Translations under genes and position numbers: made by a program
Shown here: positions 32,571-40,952 of the stretch, piece after piece
Layout of the letters: each line of letters begins with the position of its first letter
How positions within the stretch are numbered: the stretch's first letter is position 1
Notes under the pieces: model-generated
Seen by the model: the letters and a program-made list of their open reading frames with translations, nothing else
What the model was told of the DNA's origin: nothing
The model's database searches: none
NCBI RefSeq assembly: GCF_001748145.1
Contig: NZ_BCQA01000001.1
Location: 2,878,501 to 2,942,500 of the forward strand
Length of the DNA stretch: 64,000 nt
Origin: Bosea sp. BIWAKO-01
GTDB lineage: Bacteria; Pseudomonadota; Alphaproteobacteria; Rhizobiales; Beijerinckiaceae
Direction of reading: 5' to 3'

Positions 32571-32701
32571 GCGCTTTTTGCAATCAAGCGTCTTGCAAGG
32601 CGCGAAATGAGCGGCTATAGCCCGCTCAACCTCGCAACAGGGACACGCCGAAAGGCCGAACCTGTTCCGACTGCCAGGGCAGATTATCGTCAAGGCATGA
32701 C

Positions 32702-32776
<75 letters not shown>

Positions 32777-32785
32777 TATTCCAAG

Positions 32786-32825
32786 CCCCGGAAATCGCTT
32801 CAGAAAAGCGGTTTTCGGGGTTTTT
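32786..32825 (+). terminator. tRNA-Val transcription terminator
   Basis: An imperfect 15-bp stem built from CCCCGGAAATCGCTT and AAGCGGTTTTCGGGG surrounds a short loop and is followed by TTTTT. It lies ten bases after the tRNA CCA. Confidence 0.8.
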
Positions 32826-32858
32826 GGTTTGGCCCCGGAATCACCCGCCAAAATCCCG

Positions 32859-32880
32859 TTTTGCACGCAGTTTGCACGCA
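32859..32880 (+). repeat. Tandem 11-bp repeats downstream of tRNA-Val
   Basis: Two adjacent copies of GTTTGCACGCA-type sequence (about 32859-32869 and 32870-32880) are spaced one helical turn apart, 83 bp after the tRNA. They could be recombinase arm-binding sites at the island end; this is speculative. Confidence 0.35.
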
Positions 32881-33072
32881 AGCCTGATTCGGTCGTCGCA
32901 GATGGCCTCTGGCGCATGCTGCCTTTTGCAAACGTCGTCATCATCGGGATCGGACCGGCCCACTGGAAAATCAATGATCCCGGGCTTGCCGGTGGTTCCC
33001 GGCAGCCCTAAACCATATTTGATAAATGAGCGGCGAATCGATTTTCGTCAACTCCCGGGAGCGGCTCTCATC

Positions 33073-33894
33073 ATGCCTGCCGAAAAACGCCCGCGTCATC
33101 GGACCGACAACTGGCTGCGGGATGCGCTGCCGCACTATCGGACCTATCAGACCATCGGGCAGGGCTACCGCTCGGCGTTCTTCACGCAGCTCAGCGGTGA
33201 CACGGGCCTCGCAGAAAACACGCTTCGAAGGCAGATGGCAGCGCTCGCCTATCTCGAATCCAAGCGGCTCGATCTCGAGACGCTGATCGACATCTGCCCG
33301 CCGGTGATGGCGATCGAAGCCGTGGCACGCATCGGCAAAGTCAGCGCGGCCGGCGAGCGCAAGAATCTCGATCGCCTGCTGGCCGGGCATGGCACTGTTG
33401 CCGAGTACCTTGCCGAGGCCAAGCGCTTCGAAGCCTCAGCCAGCAAACCACCCGACCTACTGCCCCGGGTCAAACTCTCGGAGATCCTGTCGCGGGATCT
33501 GTTCAGCAAGGCAGAGTTGCGCCGACCGCAGGAACCCGGCGAGGGGTCGTGGGCGGAGTTTGATTTCCAGCTCTGGTTCGTCTCAGGTCCCTATCTGACG
33601 GTCGATCAGGGACCGGGTAGAGTCGTCGATATCATCGTCGCGGACCACAAAGGCGCGCCAACCTCAGCGCGCATCGCGGAGCAAATTGAACTCACCGTCC
33701 TGCGCTCTCTCGTCACAAACGACCGAACGATTCTGTGTATCGATATGGAGTTTGGGCAGCTCGACGAGACGCTTCGGCGGATGAAACCCGAACTGCGAGA
33801 AAAGCTCTTCGTCTGGCGCTGCACGGTCGACCTTGATCTTCCTGACCGGAGCGGCAAGCGCAGTGTCTGGGCGTTGTCGCAGCCATCCGGCTGA
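33073..33894 (+). CDS. Hypothetical protein of tRNA-Val island
   Basis: A 273-residue protein that I do not recognise. Residues 30-55 (TGLAENTLRRQMAALAYLES) look like a helix-turn-helix. The central part (140-200) has predicted strand content, including VVDIIVADHKG, and the C-terminal part is mixed. No signal peptide or membrane helix is visible. The start at 33073 follows GGGAGCGG. It is the first gene after the tRNA, so it is probably cargo or a function of the integrated element. The weak HTH is my only clue and does not establish a DNA-binding role. Confidence 0.65.
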   Translation: MPAEKRPRHRTDNWLRDALPHYRTYQTIGQGYRSAFFTQLSGDTGLAENTLRRQMAALAYLESKRLDLETLIDICPPVMAIEAVARIGKVSAAGERKNLDRLLAGHGTVAEYLAEAKRFEASASKPPDLLPRVKLSEILSRDLFSKAELRRPQEPGEGSWAEFDFQLWFVSGPYLTVDQGPGRVVDIIVADHKGAPTSARIAEQIELTVLRSLVTNDRTILCIDMEFGQLDETLRRMKPELREKLFVWRCTVDLDLPDRSGKRSVWALSQPSG

Positions 33895-33933
33895 TGAACC
33901 CATCAAGCTTTCGTCAACCATGAGCAATCATAC

Positions 33934-33968
33934 AAACCACATATGGTTTGACAAACCATATGTGGTTT
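33934..33968. promoter_or_regulatory. 35-bp perfect palindrome upstream of excisionase-like gene
   Basis: Two 17-bp arms, AAACCACATATGGTTTG and CAAACCATATGTGGTTT, flank a single A. Each arm is itself nearly palindromic (AAACCA-ATATGGTTT-like), so the structure holds two related dyads about 18 bp apart. It ends 39 bp before the excisionase-like ATG and probably is an operator, though a recombination site cannot be excluded. Confidence 0.7.
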
Positions 33969-34007
33969 AATATTGAAGGATCATGCTTCACCTCTCTCGG
34001 GTAACCC

Positions 34008-34247
34008 ATGCCGCTACGTGACCGATATTCGACCCTGCCAGACGTGCTCACCGCAGCTGAGGTCGCCGCCGCGATGCGGGTCTCGAAGGCCACGATCACC
34101 CGGCTGGCTCGCAGCGGTGACCTGATCGCGATGCCGCTCCCCGGGCGCCTGCTCTTCCTGACCGATGAAGTCGCGCTGTTCATGAAGCGCGCTCGACACG
34201 CCCCGGCCACGTCCGACGACGCCTGCGACGACATGCCGTCGCCCTAG
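34008..34247 (+). CDS. Excisionase-like/MerR-type helix-turn-helix protein
   Basis: The 79-residue protein carries a winged-helix motif of the excisionase/HTH_17 family: LTAAEVAAAMRVSKATITRLARSG followed by the wing GDLIAMPLPGRLLFLTDEV. Such proteins act as recombination directionality factors or as small regulators of integrase operons. It lies 78 bp before the tyrosine recombinase gene on the same strand and just after the palindrome, which it may bind. Confidence 0.75.
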   Translation: MPLRDRYSTLPDVLTAAEVAAAMRVSKATITRLARSGDLIAMPLPGRLLFLTDEVALFMKRARHAPATSDDACDDMPSP

Positions 34248-34325
34248 CGCTCGCTCGTCCAACAATCCGCTTTTCCAACCCCATTGCTGAGATCTCGGCC
34301 ACGCCACGTGGCCGCAGGAGCCACT

Positions 34326-35510
34326 ATGCCCGCCACCTTCACTCCCATCGAGGATTTCGGCGAGTACTCGCTCGTTCGTCATTCCAACAAGGTCTACTAC
34401 ATCGCCTGGTACGATCCGGCGCAGCGCCAGACCAAGCGCCGCAGCCTGAAAACGAAGGTGAACAGTGACGCGATGGATCGCGTCAGGCAGGTCAGCGAAT
34501 CGGGCATGACCGGCGACCCCCTTGCCGCGCTGGGAGCCAAGCTCGTCCGGACCGTCGTCGACCTACTCGATGACCACCGCGACTACGTGAAGGATCTGGC
34601 CTCAGTCGAGGCCGAGACGATCCACATCAATCTGATCTGCGCATCTGCCATCGCCAACAAGCGGGTGGCGGCGTTGACCCGTCGGGATTTTGAAGCCCTG
34701 CGCGACGAGTGGGTCGCAAAGGGCGCCAAGATCAGCACGGTCAGCCGCCGGCTGTCGACGCTGAGGTCGGCCATCAAGCGCGCAGCCGACAACAAACAGC
34801 TTGCCGAAAAAGACGCGCCCAAGATTCCGGAGTTCCGAACCGCGAATCATGTTCGTGCGGCTGAGCCCAAGGGCGATCCCTGCGGCACCGAGGCGCTTGC
34901 CAGGCTGTACGATGCCACCGAGGAGCCGCATCTCCAGGTGTACTGGGCAGTGCTGTTCGCCACGGCGGGGCGCCAGACCTCGATTCTCGAGCTCGAGGGC
35001 CAGCAGATCGATCGCGAGCATTCGCTGGTCGACCTCAATCCAAAGGGCCGCGTCCAGACGGACAAGTATCGGCCCGTCCTGCCCATCCTGCAGTCGCTGC
35101 AGCCATGGCTGGATCTCATTCCCCAGGGTCTCCTCATCATGTGGCGCGACAAGCCGATTGCCAGCGTCAAGACCGGGGTCAGGCGCGCTATCGCCCGCGC
35201 CGACCTGCCCAATGACATCAACAGCTACTCGGTCCGCCACAGCCTTGGCCGCTTCATGACACGCGAGGGCATCGATCCGGGTCAGATCAGCGTCTGGCTG
35301 GGCCATGTCAGGCCGCCACAGAACAACAAGACCACGCTGATCTATTCGCCGTTCGCCCCGACCTACATGATCGATGCGAGACAGGCGGTCGAGAAGTTCG
35401 TCGGCGAGATCGCCGCTCGGGCGAAGACGCCCCTGCTGACGCCGCCGGACTCGGTCAAGACCTACCTGCAGCGCCTTATCGCTGTCGAGAAGCGCAACCG
35501 CGACGGCTGA
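34326..35510 (+). CDS. Tyrosine recombinase (integrase)
   Basis: The 394-residue protein (from ATG 34326) has an SAM-like core-binding domain and a C-terminal tyrosine recombinase catalytic domain. Catalytic residues seen are Arg in FATAGRQTSILEL, the Arg-containing box as YSVRHSLGRFM with Tyr in place of the usual first His, His in VWLGHVRP, and the nucleophile Tyr in IYSPFAPTY. It would cut and rejoin at an att site; tRNA-Val 1.5 kb away in the same orientation is the likely attB. An upstream start at 34284 would add 14 residues. It is cotranscribed with the excisionase-like gene and a MobV-like gene. Confidence 0.85.
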   Translation: MPATFTPIEDFGEYSLVRHSNKVYYIAWYDPAQRQTKRRSLKTKVNSDAMDRVRQVSESGMTGDPLAALGAKLVRTVVDLLDDHRDYVKDLASVEAETIHINLICASAIANKRVAALTRRDFEALRDEWVAKGAKISTVSRRLSTLRSAIKRAADNKQLAEKDAPKIPEFRTANHVRAAEPKGDPCGTEALARLYDATEEPHLQVYWAVLFATAGRQTSILELEGQQIDREHSLVDLNPKGRVQTDKYRPVLPILQSLQPWLDLIPQGLLIMWRDKPIASVKTGVRRAIARADLPNDINSYSVRHSLGRFMTREGIDPGQISVWLGHVRPPQNNKTTLIYSPFAPTYMIDARQAVEKFVGEIAARAKTPLLTPPDSVKTYLQRLIAVEKRNRDG

Positions 35511-35520
35511 AGCGACCGAT

Positions 35521-36243
35521 ATGTTTGCCTTCGTCCGCGCCGCCCCGATCAAGAATGCCAGCTATCTCACCGCGATGAGCCGACATGCCAGACGGCTCGA
35601 TGGACGAAGCGAAATTCGCTGCGACGCGGTCGCCGGCGCAGCTCTTGTCTGGCGGCCCCCAACCGCCTCGCATTTCGACGACGCGCGCGACTATCGCTCC
35701 AACCTGCGCCTGCATTTGCATGAGCATGGCGCCCATATCCGCAAGAGTGCGGCCCTCGGACTGCATTTGTTGGTAGGTGTCACCCCGGCATGGGTTGAGG
35801 AAATGGGTTCGCTCCACGCGATGGACAATCCGCGAAACGTCGCGCTCTTCGATGAGGCACGCGCCTGGGTCGAAGCTTGGGCCGGCGCCAACTCCGTCTT
35901 CGGAGCCCGATTGGACCTCGACGAAGCCGGCGGCGCGGTTGCCGACATTTTTTGCGCTCCGCTGTTCGAGGAAGCTCACAAGAGCGGTCGAAGGCGCCTC
36001 TGCGTCAGCATTCGCAAGGCGCTCGACGGGCTCCAGGTCGCACATGACACCACAAAGTCCTATGTCGCGCTTCAAAGCTCCTGGCACGCCTGGGCCGAGC
36101 GCACCCTTGATCCTCGCCTCCGGCGGGGCGAGCCAGCACTGCAGACGAAACGCCGGCATCTGTCGGTCAAGGCATTCAAGGAGAAGATGAAAGCGCAGGA
36201 TCTCGAGGCAGGAGTGGGCGAGCCTTGCGGGTTCCGTACCTGA
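35521..36243 (+). CDS. MobV/Pre-like protein, probably inactive as relaxase
   Basis: The 240-residue product begins 10 bp after the integrase stop. Its layout resembles the N-terminal half of MobV/Pre relaxases: LLVGVTPAWVEEMGSLHAMDNP corresponds to the region before the metal site, and VFGARLDLDEAGGAVADIFCAP aligns by eye with the family HxDExxxHxH stretch. All three metal-binding histidines are replaced. The C-terminal 60 residues are basic. Assignment rests on motif alignment by eye, so it is tentative. It may be a plasmid-mobilisation relic or a repurposed DNA-binding protein. Confidence 0.45.
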   Translation: MFAFVRAAPIKNASYLTAMSRHARRLDGRSEIRCDAVAGAALVWRPPTASHFDDARDYRSNLRLHLHEHGAHIRKSAALGLHLLVGVTPAWVEEMGSLHAMDNPRNVALFDEARAWVEAWAGANSVFGARLDLDEAGGAVADIFCAPLFEEAHKSGRRRLCVSIRKALDGLQVAHDTTKSYVALQSSWHAWAERTLDPRLRRGEPALQTKRRHLSVKAFKEKMKAQDLEAGVGEPCGFRT

Positions 36244-36284
36244 AGGACGCTCGGTTAGTCGTCATCGGCGTGGAGCTCGATCCT

Positions 36285-36796
36285 CGGCCTGACATCGTGC
36301 AGTTCGAGATCCACCTGGCTAATCAGCCTACGAAACCGCGAGGTCCAGCCCTGGTCTTCTCTTGTCGCGGCCATTGTCCGGCCCTGGTGATGCGCAACCT
36401 CGTCGATCGCGACTTCGTCGGATCGACTGGGCCAAGTAGACGCCCCGCGGAGCCGTCGGTAAACCTACCCGGCCGATCGAGGCTGGTTTGGAGACGAAGG
36501 GCGCCAGAGATAGCTTGCCCCATGGCCGACAACCCGCCGCGTCGATGGCACGAGATCAAGCCTGCCGAGCTGCTCCCAAATCCGCGGACTGGTCTTCAAC
36601 TCGATCGACTCCAGGGCCTCCAGTCGCTTGGATCCGCGATATCCGCGAATAGGTTGATCGGCGGATAGATTGACCTAAAGATCCGGTAGGCCTTGGTCCA
36701 GCGGACGCGAATGGCGGGTGGGGTGTCGCTCACCAACCGCCACGCTCGGAATCCGTGAAGATAATGCGTAGCCCCTAGGCGACGGTAGATACGCAT
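36285..36796 (-). pseudogene. Decayed RES-domain toxin gene
   Basis: On the minus strand the start at 36796 encodes a RES-like N-terminus (WTKAYRIFRSIYPPINLFADIADPSDW). A one-base loss after DW shifts the frame; reading on gives ALESIELKTSPRIWEQL and VVGHGASYLWRP, matching RES family text. Two further shifts give SLDRPGRFTDGSAG and then IDEVAHHQGRTMAAT and LHDVRPRIEL. RES toxins deplete NAD+ and work with Xre/MbcA-type antitoxins. No antitoxin is seen upstream (beyond 36796). At least three frameshifts mark a pseudogene. Confidence 0.7.
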
Positions 36797-37098
36797 CTTG
36801 CTTGACAGAAGTGATGGCAGGTCGCTTTAACCCAGCCCGCTAGATGTATTCCGTTGCGTCGCGTCGGTGCCCCTGTGCTTCAGAATTATCAAGCTCTGCG
36901 ACAACTGCGGTTCGACTGCGATTGCGGTCGTGGAGAGATCCATGGCGAAGCCCTCATCGCCTGCTGCGGCTGTGGGAAAGCGCCCGGCACGCGGGGCGAT
37001 TAGCGAAACCGGATAGCCGAGCAGATCAGAAATAGCCCTCGAGCATACACAAATGCCGATGCCCTCTCGGCTGACTTCACCTCAAGAGTTGCAGGTTT
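36797..37098. other. Island stretch without recognised gene
   Basis: Short open frames exist on both strands, but none shows family motifs or good ribosome sites. Cysteine-rich fragments can be read on the plus strand near 36900-37000, possibly from a decayed zinc-ribbon gene; this is not supported enough to call. Confidence 0.4.
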
Positions 37099-37311
37099 AT
37101 GCGAGAATTGATCGTTCGCTGCCCGAGAACGGGCCTGCCGGTACCAACCGGCATGATGAGCACCGAGAAGAGCCTACGCACGATGAAGGTGCGAGGCACC
37201 ATCACCGATTGCCCCGGTTGCGGCAGGACGCACGAATGGCTGTCGGAGGACGCATGGCTGATCGCTGCACCTGAGGACGATCAGCCGGACGTCGGTCCCG
37301 AAATCATTTGA
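37099..37311 (+). CDS. Small zinc-ribbon-like hypothetical protein
   Basis: The 70-residue product has two metal-ligand-like pairs: CPRTG near the N-terminus and CPGCGRTHEW near residues 38-47, separated by a polar stretch. The pattern (RCPxTGxPVxTG and CPxCGxxHxW) recurs in small Rhizobiales proteins of unknown role that I associate with a zinc-ribbon-type fold. The C-terminus is acidic. The ribosome site is weak. No partner gene is evident. Confidence 0.6.
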   Translation: MRELIVRCPRTGLPVPTGMMSTEKSLRTMKVRGTITDCPGCGRTHEWLSEDAWLIAAPEDDQPDVGPEII

Positions 37312-37770
37312 AACCTGCACCTCATCGATCGTGACCGTATAGCCGAAACGTCCTCCGGCTGGTCCTCGTGAGCGTTCATCATCGTTCTCCGGATATGAAA
37401 AGTCCCCCGCCGAAACGTCTCGCGGTGCAGGTCGTATGGGGTTTCCGGGCTTTCACGATCGTCAGATCGCTGCTTATCCGGTCGGAACTCTCTTAGCAGG
37501 AACGCAAGGTATTCCGGCGCGACTATGCCTTCCCTACACTGCGTGGCAACGTTGAATTGCCAGCCGCCTGGCAGCAGGTGAGAGTGGCCGAAGCGGTCGG
37601 AGTTGTAGAAGACAACGAACCAACCGAGGTCGCATTGACCTCGGCTGCGACCTCGGTTCGCGCAAAGAGGCCTGCTGGCGAAGCGGCGCGTCGAGACCGA
37701 ACGACGATGTTGATACAATTTGAATGATGTCTTCCACAGCAGGGAAACTGGGCGCAGTTAGCGTGACAGG
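37312..37770. other. Island stretch without recognised gene
   Basis: This 459-bp stretch shows no supported gene. Plus-strand frames near 37500-37730 have coding-like composition in part but lack start codons and stop early; they may be remnants of a gene. Confidence 0.4.
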
Positions 37771-38097
37771 ATGACCGTCGTTCTGTTCCGACCGCGCCCC
37801 AGCCGCCGACCTCCACTTCTGACACCACAGCCGTCGATCTCATTTGCGTTGATTGTGATTGCCGCGGCGGGCCTGGTTGGGTTCTTCGCGTGGACGTTTC
37901 GCGGGGCCATCAGTGCTGCGATTTCGCCAAAGTGCCTGATCCGCGCGAACATAAGCCTGACCACTGGTGAGCGAATCTACCATTCACCCGGTCAGCGCCA
38001 TTATGCAGACACAGCGATCCATTGGTGGCATGGCGAGCGGTGGTTCTGCACCGCGTCAGACGCAGAGCGCGCAGGCTGGCGCAAGTCGCGCATCTGA
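37771..38097 (+). CDS. Membrane-anchored protein with sunset-type (nuclease C-terminal) domain
   Basis: The 108-residue protein has one transmembrane helix (about 25-48, ALIVIAAAGLVGFFAWTF) and a C-terminal domain with CLIRANISLTTGERIYHSPGQ, then YADTAIHWWHGERWFCTASDAERAGWRKSR. The pattern (C-x-I-K-x-N-I, IYHxPGxxxY, WFC, AxAAGWRxS) is the small domain common in secreted thermonuclease-like proteins and stand-alone in rhizobia. Its function is unknown. Position in the island suggests cargo. Confidence 0.7.
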   Translation: MTVVLFRPRPSRRPPLLTPQPSISFALIVIAAAGLVGFFAWTFRGAISAAISPKCLIRANISLTTGERIYHSPGQRHYADTAIHWWHGERWFCTASDAERAGWRKSRI

Positions 38098-38599
38098 TCG
38101 CCCAAACGATAAGACCGCGCTGGCGCGAGCCAGCGGGGTGAAGTTTCAACAGGGCGGCGTCAAACAGAGGACAGGAGCCACTCGAGGCCGGTTGCGCCGG
38201 CCAGGCGATCGGGGCGGCGAATGCCCATCGCCACGTCCGGCTCCCGACAGGTGGCCTCCGCCCCTCGCGACAGGGCCCGAGGGGCGGCACCTGCAGCGCG
38301 GCCGGGAGAGGAGCCGGCGCGCGAGCGGGAAACCGGAGCCGCCGCAGCGACCGCAGGCCGGGCGCGTGTCCTCCTGCGTAGTGGGAGAGCCGTCGCGGCG
38401 CGTCAGGTGGCCGTTGGAGCAGCGGGGCGAGGGCGTCATGCGCACGCTTCCGTAAGCATGCCGTTACGACAGATCGCCTCGCTCAATGCGCGCGCTGATG
38501 CTAGAAGGGCGCGACCGCGGCCGCTCGCGCAAGCCGCTTCGACGCAACCAAAGGGATCACACGAATGGAGTTCGCATTCCGGACGTTGGGAGACGCTTG
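38098..38599. other. Very GC-rich island stretch without recognised gene
   Basis: Open frames occur on several strands because of high GC, but none has a family motif. Segments near 38200-38450 read as low-complexity Arg/Gly/Ala/Pro in every frame. I see no gene, RNA or repeat that I can support. Confidence 0.4.
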
Positions 38600-38854
38600 A
38601 TGGCAACAGTTGAGCCGACACCGGAACAATTGCAAGGGATGAGCCTTCAAGGCCGCCTGTTGATCCTTGAGCAAATTCTGATGGATTTGTTGGCGCTGAG
38701 CGAGTACCGGCCGTCCATCCTTGAAAGGACCTCCGACTATCTTGAGATCATGCGGCGAGACATCGTAAGCAAGGAGCCGGACAATCGTTACATCAACGAG
38801 ATGCTGAACAGTGCGCGCGGCTGCCTCGATCGCATTGCGAGGGCATCCGAATAG
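38600..38854 (+). CDS. Small hypothetical protein
   Basis: The 84-residue product is predicted to be helical and acidic (EQLQGMSLQGRLLILEQILMDLLALSEYRP, then DYLEIMRRDIVSKEPDNRYINEMLNSARG). No signal peptide, membrane helix or metal motif is visible. A GGGAG element precedes the ATG. I do not recognise a family; real coding status rests on amino-acid composition and a good start context. Confidence 0.5.
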   Translation: MATVEPTPEQLQGMSLQGRLLILEQILMDLLALSEYRPSILERTSDYLEIMRRDIVSKEPDNRYINEMLNSARGCLDRIARASE

Positions 38855-39236
38855 ATCGCAGCTTGAACGGCAATGAGGCGGCGAGACGTCTTTGACTTGG
38901 CGATGATATCCGCGCGCTCTCAATCGAAGGCAGCACCGTCGGCGCGGCTGAAGTCGTCATCCGTGAATTGTTGCGCGAACGCCTCCATCAAGCTGGAGAA
39001 CTCCAAGACAATCGCCACGGCCGCGGCATAATGCTTTGCCGCAACGGGCGCGGCGCCGTATCGCACGACCTGCGATGGCCTGCTGTTCGATTTCGCCAAC
39101 GCCGAAATCGATGCGCATTTCGAAAAGGCCGAGGAGCTCGCCCGCCGCAATGGCAAGGCTCGTGTCTATGAGGCTGAACTCGTCGACGACGTGTTGGACA
39201 ACAGCCGGTTGTGCCATCTCGACCACCTCGCGCTGC
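38855..39236. other. Island stretch with possible gene fragments
   Basis: A plus-strand frame near 39060-39200 reads LLFDFANAEIDAHFEKAEELARRNGKARVYEAEL, which looks protein-like but has no start codon in frame and ends in an unlikely tail. It may be a remnant. No complete gene is supported. Confidence 0.35.
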
Positions 39237-39612
39237 GTGCCGCTCGTGGACGACGTTTCCACTCGTCTCGGACGCAAGTCGCGTGAGGTCTCGGGCGATG
39301 CGGGCTTCGCCACTGAGGCGAACCTTACGGCCATGGAGGAGCGCCGGATCAAACCCTATCTGCCGCCGGGCCGGGCGCGCCATGGCGAGCAGGACGACGG
39401 AGGCTGACGAAGACGCCCATGATGAGCGAAATGGCCGAGACCCTCCGACGCACCGGACGGCGCAGTCGATATCGCCTGCGCCAACAGGTGGTCGAGCCGG
39501 TGCTTGAACAGATCAAGCAGGCAAGAGGCTTTCGCCAGTCCTGTTGCGAAGTTTCGATCACGTCCGGGCCGAATGCACTGCCCACAATCTCCTCACAAAG
39601 GCGGGCAACTGA
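39237..39612 (+). pseudogene. IS1182-type transposase remnant (C-terminal part)
   Basis: Three pieces in different frames match the C-terminal end of IS1182-family transposases. The first (from 39237) reads VPLVDDVSTRLGRKSREVSGDAGFATEANLTAMEERRIKPYL. The second (from 39419) reads GRRSRYRLRQQVVEPVLEQIKQARGF, close to the family text YRLRKQTVEPVFGQIKQARGF. The third (ending at TGA 39610-39612) reads LLRSFDHVRAECTAHNLLTKAGN. At least two frameshifts and loss of the N-terminal half mark a dead element. No terminal inverted repeats were found. Confidence 0.75.
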
Positions 39613-39815
39613 GCCTAAGCTGGTCTCAAGCCATCCCAACCGCTACGCCGAAAATACCCTCGCTTCTTCATGGATGGCGTCAGGCGGTCGATGCCCCGGA
39701 CAGCTTCCAGCGCATGGTCGACCACCGATAGCGCACTGGATATCGGCGTCTGTCATGCTAGTGCACCACGGTCAGGTTGAGAGGGCTGTGGCATCCTTCG
39801 ACCGGGAGGGGCACA

Positions 39816-40130
39816 ATGAAGGCGATTGTTCTGCTGCCGGTGATCGCCGCGGCAGTATGGGGCTGCAAGGATGGCTCACCGGGTAGTGCGATCCCGGGCG
39901 TCGCCTCCTCAAACGATTACAAGCTTCATGGACCGCTGTTTGAGATAGCCGCCCAAACCCTTGTGGCTGAAAGGCGCTGCAGTCCACATGATTTCAAGGA
40001 GTTCGGCGGCTTCTGGCGATCGAATGCAGCGGATCGGCCGGACCAATACTTCATTTACTGCGATGGCCGGACGGCGCGGCACCGCATCTATATTCGCGTC
40101 GGCGGCGACAAAGTTGAGGTGCTCAACTAA
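39816..40130 (+). CDS. Small lipoprotein, hypothetical
   Basis: The 104-residue product opens MKAIVLLPVIAAAVWGCKDG, a short signal with a lipobox-like cysteine at residue 17, so it is probably an outer- or inner-membrane lipoprotein. The remainder contains CSPHDFKEFGGFWRSN and YFIYCDGRTARHRIYIRVGGDKVEV, with two further cysteines. No family was recognised. GGGAGGGGC lies just before the ATG. It is the last convincing gene of the island on this strand. Confidence 0.6.
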   Translation: MKAIVLLPVIAAAVWGCKDGSPGSAIPGVASSNDYKLHGPLFEIAAQTLVAERRCSPHDFKEFGGFWRSNAADRPDQYFIYCDGRTARHRIYIRVGGDKVEVLN

Positions 40131-40468
40131 CAGAACAGCTGTCCTCGGTTTGCCGCGGATGACATTCTGGTTGGGCCGATCGCCAAAGCAACTGCGCGAG
40201 TGGATCGTGTTGCCGCGGATGAACCGGACGGGCATCGGCGCCTATGATCCGGAGAGAGCCGAATAACTCGAGACGCTGATTTCGTTCCGCTGTCCACTCC
40301 AGCATCCTCCACAAACCGAGTGCGAACAACAAAGCTGCAGCCAGTGCCATTCTGGCGAAGTGGCCGTGCTAGCTAAGCTTGGTGTGTCGTTTGTGCCGCG
40401 CCCCTGCAAGTTTAGTTCACCGCGTCCGCTGTTCGACAAGGACAGGCATCATCGGGGGAGGTACGCCC
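40131..40468. other. Intergenic stretch at island end
   Basis: No gene, RNA or repeat that I can support is visible; the short open frames lack family motifs and the composition is mixed. Confidence 0.35.
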
Positions 40469-40672
40469 ATGCAGATCGAACCGGCACCGGAGCCAACCAG
40501 CTCGATCGTGCCCAATCCGATGCTCCTGGTCTTCTCAGACCGGGATCTGGACGAGATCGATGTTGTGTGCCGTATCGCCACGGATCACCGCAGCGATCCG
40601 ACGTTCACGCCAGATCGTGGGTGGTTCCACACTTTCATGAAGAGTCGAAAAGGCGGTGCGACTCCGTCGTGA
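40469..40672 (+). CDS. Short hypothetical protein
   Basis: A 67-residue frame preceded by a good ribosome site (GGGGAGG, 7 bases before the ATG). It reads EPTSSIVPNPMLLVFSDRDLD, then IDVVCRIATDHRSDPTFTPD. Protein-like sequence may continue in another frame after 40660, so a frameshift is possible. No family was recognised; it may be a fragment. Confidence 0.3.
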   Translation: MQIEPAPEPTSSIVPNPMLLVFSDRDLDEIDVVCRIATDHRSDPTFTPDRGWFHTFMKSRKGGATPS

Positions 40673-40952
40673 CTGGCACGGTTTGGCAGACATGCTGCAG
40701 GCTAGGAAAGTGGCCAGGTCGATGCGCATGTCGTACTTGGTGTCCCGGCCGCAGCACGGCGTTATGACCGCCTCGATTTCCACGCCGGTGCCACCACTCT
40801 GATTAAGGTGGTGGCCCGCCACGCCCAATGGGATCAGTCTATCCAGTGGTGGCGGATTTTACTCCGACCGCGCCAGCATCACCGCCGGCACTTCACTGCG
40901 TGTTTTGTCACCGCCCTACATACCGGAAGCCGCGGCTTTGATGCCCACTATT

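Noticed and set aside
36225..36668. 147-codon plus-strand frame after the MobV-like gene
   Set aside because: It lies antisense to recognisable RES-domain text and has no motif of its own.
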